Shown one piece after another: positions 62,848 through 64,000 of a stretch of 64,000 nt of DNA. The first letter of the stretch is position 1. Each line of letters begins with the position of its first letter. The notes under the pieces are model-generated. The model was not told the DNA's origin. It worked only from the letters and a program-made list of their open reading frames with translations, and did not search any database. A program made the translations under genes and the position numbers. The DNA comes from CTSoil-075 sp042610375 (GTDB lineage: Bacteria > Bacillota > Negativicutes > DSM-13327), in assembly GCF_042610375.1 (NCBI RefSeq), contig NZ_JBGJZL010000005.1, positions 1 through 64,000 on the forward strand, in the 5' to 3' direction.

Positions 62848-63420
62848 TTGTTTAAGAAACAATTGTTTCGCATAGTTCTATTTAGTTGGTTATTTCTCAT
62901 CGGTTCTCATACTTGTTTTGCATACGATGTACAGAAGGTTGCTATATTACCTGTGCTTTATAGTCATGACATTTCAATCAATAAGGACGTCGAAAAAATC
63001 ATTACAAACGCTCTCGTCCGTAAATTTCATATGCCATTATCAAAGATCATAACTTTTTTTGAGATTATCCCCGAAGCAGATGTATTGGCTGCATTGCCTG
63101 TTCAATTACAGGAGAAAAAGAAAAGCAAGATTGACAATAATCTGCTTGCCGATGTTGGAGGTAAGTTGAATGCGGATATCGTAATCGCAGTTGAAATAAA
63201 AGCTTATCGGTCGGATTTAAGAATGAGTTGGAATGGTGACCGGATAAGAGATACTGACTTAGTCATGAAAATCATAAGTTACCATCGCCCATCAGGGAAA
63301 TATACAGAAGAGCAAGACCATGAATTTTATTCTGGCGCTGATATACCATGGGGGCAACCTGAGTATATTGCCGACCATATGATCGATAGATTACTCAGCA
63401 AAATACCGAATTATCGATGA
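62848..63420 (+). CDS. Small exported protein, function unknown
   Basis: 190 residues with a Sec signal peptide (hydrophobic 9-22, likely cleavage after HTCFA). The mature part begins YDVQKVAILPVLYSHD and contains LADVGGKLNADIVIAVEI. This recalls envelope proteins with a TolB-N/GNA1162-like alpha-beta fold that build names from 'VAILPV', but I do not assign a family. GTG at 62839 is in frame; TTG at 62848 is eight bases after AGGAG and is preferred. Confidence 0.7.
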   Translation: MFKKQLFRIVLFSWLFLIGSHTCFAYDVQKVAILPVLYSHDISINKDVEKIITNALVRKFHMPLSKIITFFEIIPEADVLAALPVQLQEKKKSKIDNNLLADVGGKLNADIVIAVEIKAYRSDLRMSWNGDRIRDTDLVMKIISYHRPSGKYTEEQDHEFYSGADIPWGQPEYIADHMIDRLLSKIPNYR

Positions 63421-63465
63421 CCGATTACAGAAAACATTCGATCAGATATATAGCTAGAATACCAA

Positions 63466-63498
63466 AAGATGAGCTTAGCAGGCTCGTCTTTTTTTTAC
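63466..63498 (+). terminator. Terminator after small exported protein gene
   Basis: Stem AAGATGAGC / GCTCGTCTT followed by T run. Confidence 0.85.
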
Positions 63499-63586
63499 GT
63501 AATCCAAAAGTATAACACTTTCTAGGGTTCAAGTAGGGGCAATTAAGACTTTGGTCTGCGCTGAGGCTTTAACAAAGTCAAATTTT
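63494..63586 (+). repeat. Dispersed intergenic repeat (copy B)
   Basis: Diverged copy of 49477-49577 in the same orientation, again located after a gene end. Confidence 0.55.
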
Positions 63587-63710
63587 ATATTATTCTTTTA
63601 AACGTGATTATATGATGTGTTGATAAACGGATGTAGTTATAGTCACGATACTATTATGATTTTATTTTAGGCATGCTGGGTACAAAACAACAAAAAAATA
63701 GATTGCAATA

Positions 63711-63739
63711 TGTATACATTGACAATGTTGTGTTATAAT
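63711..63739 (+). promoter_or_regulatory. Extended -10 promoter
   Basis: TGTTATAAT (63731-63739) is a consensus -10 with TGN extension; the -35 is weak. The TTGACA at 63719 is only nine bases away and cannot be its partner. Confidence 0.55.
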
Positions 63740-63960
63740 GGATAAACCATAGTCCTTAAAGAGGAGACATTTATCTGAAACGTGAAAAGGTGTCAACTCA
63801 TCAAGCAATTTTTTTAATTAATGAAAGGAAGAAAAAAAGAAGTATTCAGGTTCTTTTCAGTAACATACATAGAACCTTTTCAATCTTCTTGGGCTATGGA
63901 ACAGTTGAGAGTCTATAGAGACTTACATTAACAAAAATCTGAGGAGGTAAATTTATTTAT

Positions 63961-64000
63961 GAAGAAGACTCTCGTGATCCTTTTGGCATTGGTATTCGTA
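63961..64000 (+). CDS. Exported protein, N-terminus only
   Basis: A perfect GAGGAGGT (63942-63949) precedes the ATG. The 13 visible residues, MKKTLVILLALVF, are the start of a Sec signal peptide; the gene is cut by the window end. The strong ribosome site, promoter and long leader fit an abundant envelope protein. In Negativicutes an OmpM-type S-layer-homology porin would be typical, but that is a guess. Confidence 0.6.

Larger units (their letters stand above)
63421..63960. other. Intergenic stretch: terminator, repeat, promoter and leader
   Basis: Contains a terminator (63466-63498), a dispersed repeat (63494-63586), an extended -10 promoter (63731-63739) and a roughly 215-base leader with a long imperfect hairpin (about 63838-63891). 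Confidence 0.6.

Noticed and set aside
63719..63739. TTGACA ... TATAAT as a classical promoter pair
   Set aside because: The spacing is nine bases; only the extended -10 is credible.

Overview
The window looks like a chromosomal segment of a low-GC, anaerobic, motile bacterium of the Negativicutes, probably Pelosinus/Sporomusa-like. This is an inference from gene content and no search was run. Supporting signs are the secG ... rnr-smpB-ssrA order, a selC/selA/selB selenocysteine set, several chemoreceptors, many transporters for organic acids, and frequent TTG starts preceded by strong Shine-Dalgarno sequences.

Region 1 (1-8658) is a tandemly repeated lower-glycolysis module: enolase 3' end, then glycerate kinase-pyruvate kinase-enolase, a divergent CdaR-type sugar-diacid regulator, then glycerate kinase-pyruvate kinase again. 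Together these convert glycerate through 2-phosphoglycerate and PEP to pyruvate. Both glycerate kinase copies carry the same promoter and the same upstream element at identical spacing. Region 2 (8829-17016) is housekeeping: secG, a membrane pyrophosphatase, an esterase, a thioesterase, RNase R, SmpB, an EamA transporter on the other strand, and tmRNA. Region 3 (17017-24170) is accessory DNA next to the tmRNA 3' end: an HNH protein behind a hairpin, a DNA methyltransferase convergent with an AIPR protein (candidate defence pair), a frameshifted IS4-family element, and an Rpn-type PD-(D/E)XK protein. Copies of the tmRNA 3' end lie at about 24156 and 41557.

Region 4 (24434-46905) holds a MocR regulator, a DJ-1/ferredoxin fusion, a tandem glycine riboswitch in front of a CycA-like permease, a CitM-type citrate transporter, and a chemoreceptor with a TRAP solute-binding domain fused to its cytoplasmic end. 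It continues with a LysE exporter and AraC regulator, an L-tartrate dehydratase operon (ttdAB plus a GudP-like transporter) with a divergent LysR regulator, an ArsB-like permease, TauE and a second LysR, an MFS gene of higher GC content, and another chemoreceptor.

Region 5 (46911-55807) contains a second MocR regulator and a run of genes for an unassigned sugar-acid or keto-acid pathway (Asp/Glu racemase family, BASS transporter, GlcG/HbpS, FadR-type regulator, class II aldolase, BKACE, four-carbon-acid kinase), ending at an OhrR/MarR regulator. Region 6 (56007-59661) is selC divergent from selA-selB. Region 7 (59939-64000) has a chemoreceptor followed by an orphan TRAP solute-binding lipoprotein, a small exported protein, and the start of an exported protein behind a long structured leader.

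The strongest candidates for something undescribed are the receptor-TRAP fusion (31706-33871) with its split counterpart (59939-62655), the methyltransferase/AIPR pair, the aldolase-BKACE-kinase operon, and the hairpin-HNH element present in one intact and two decayed copies.
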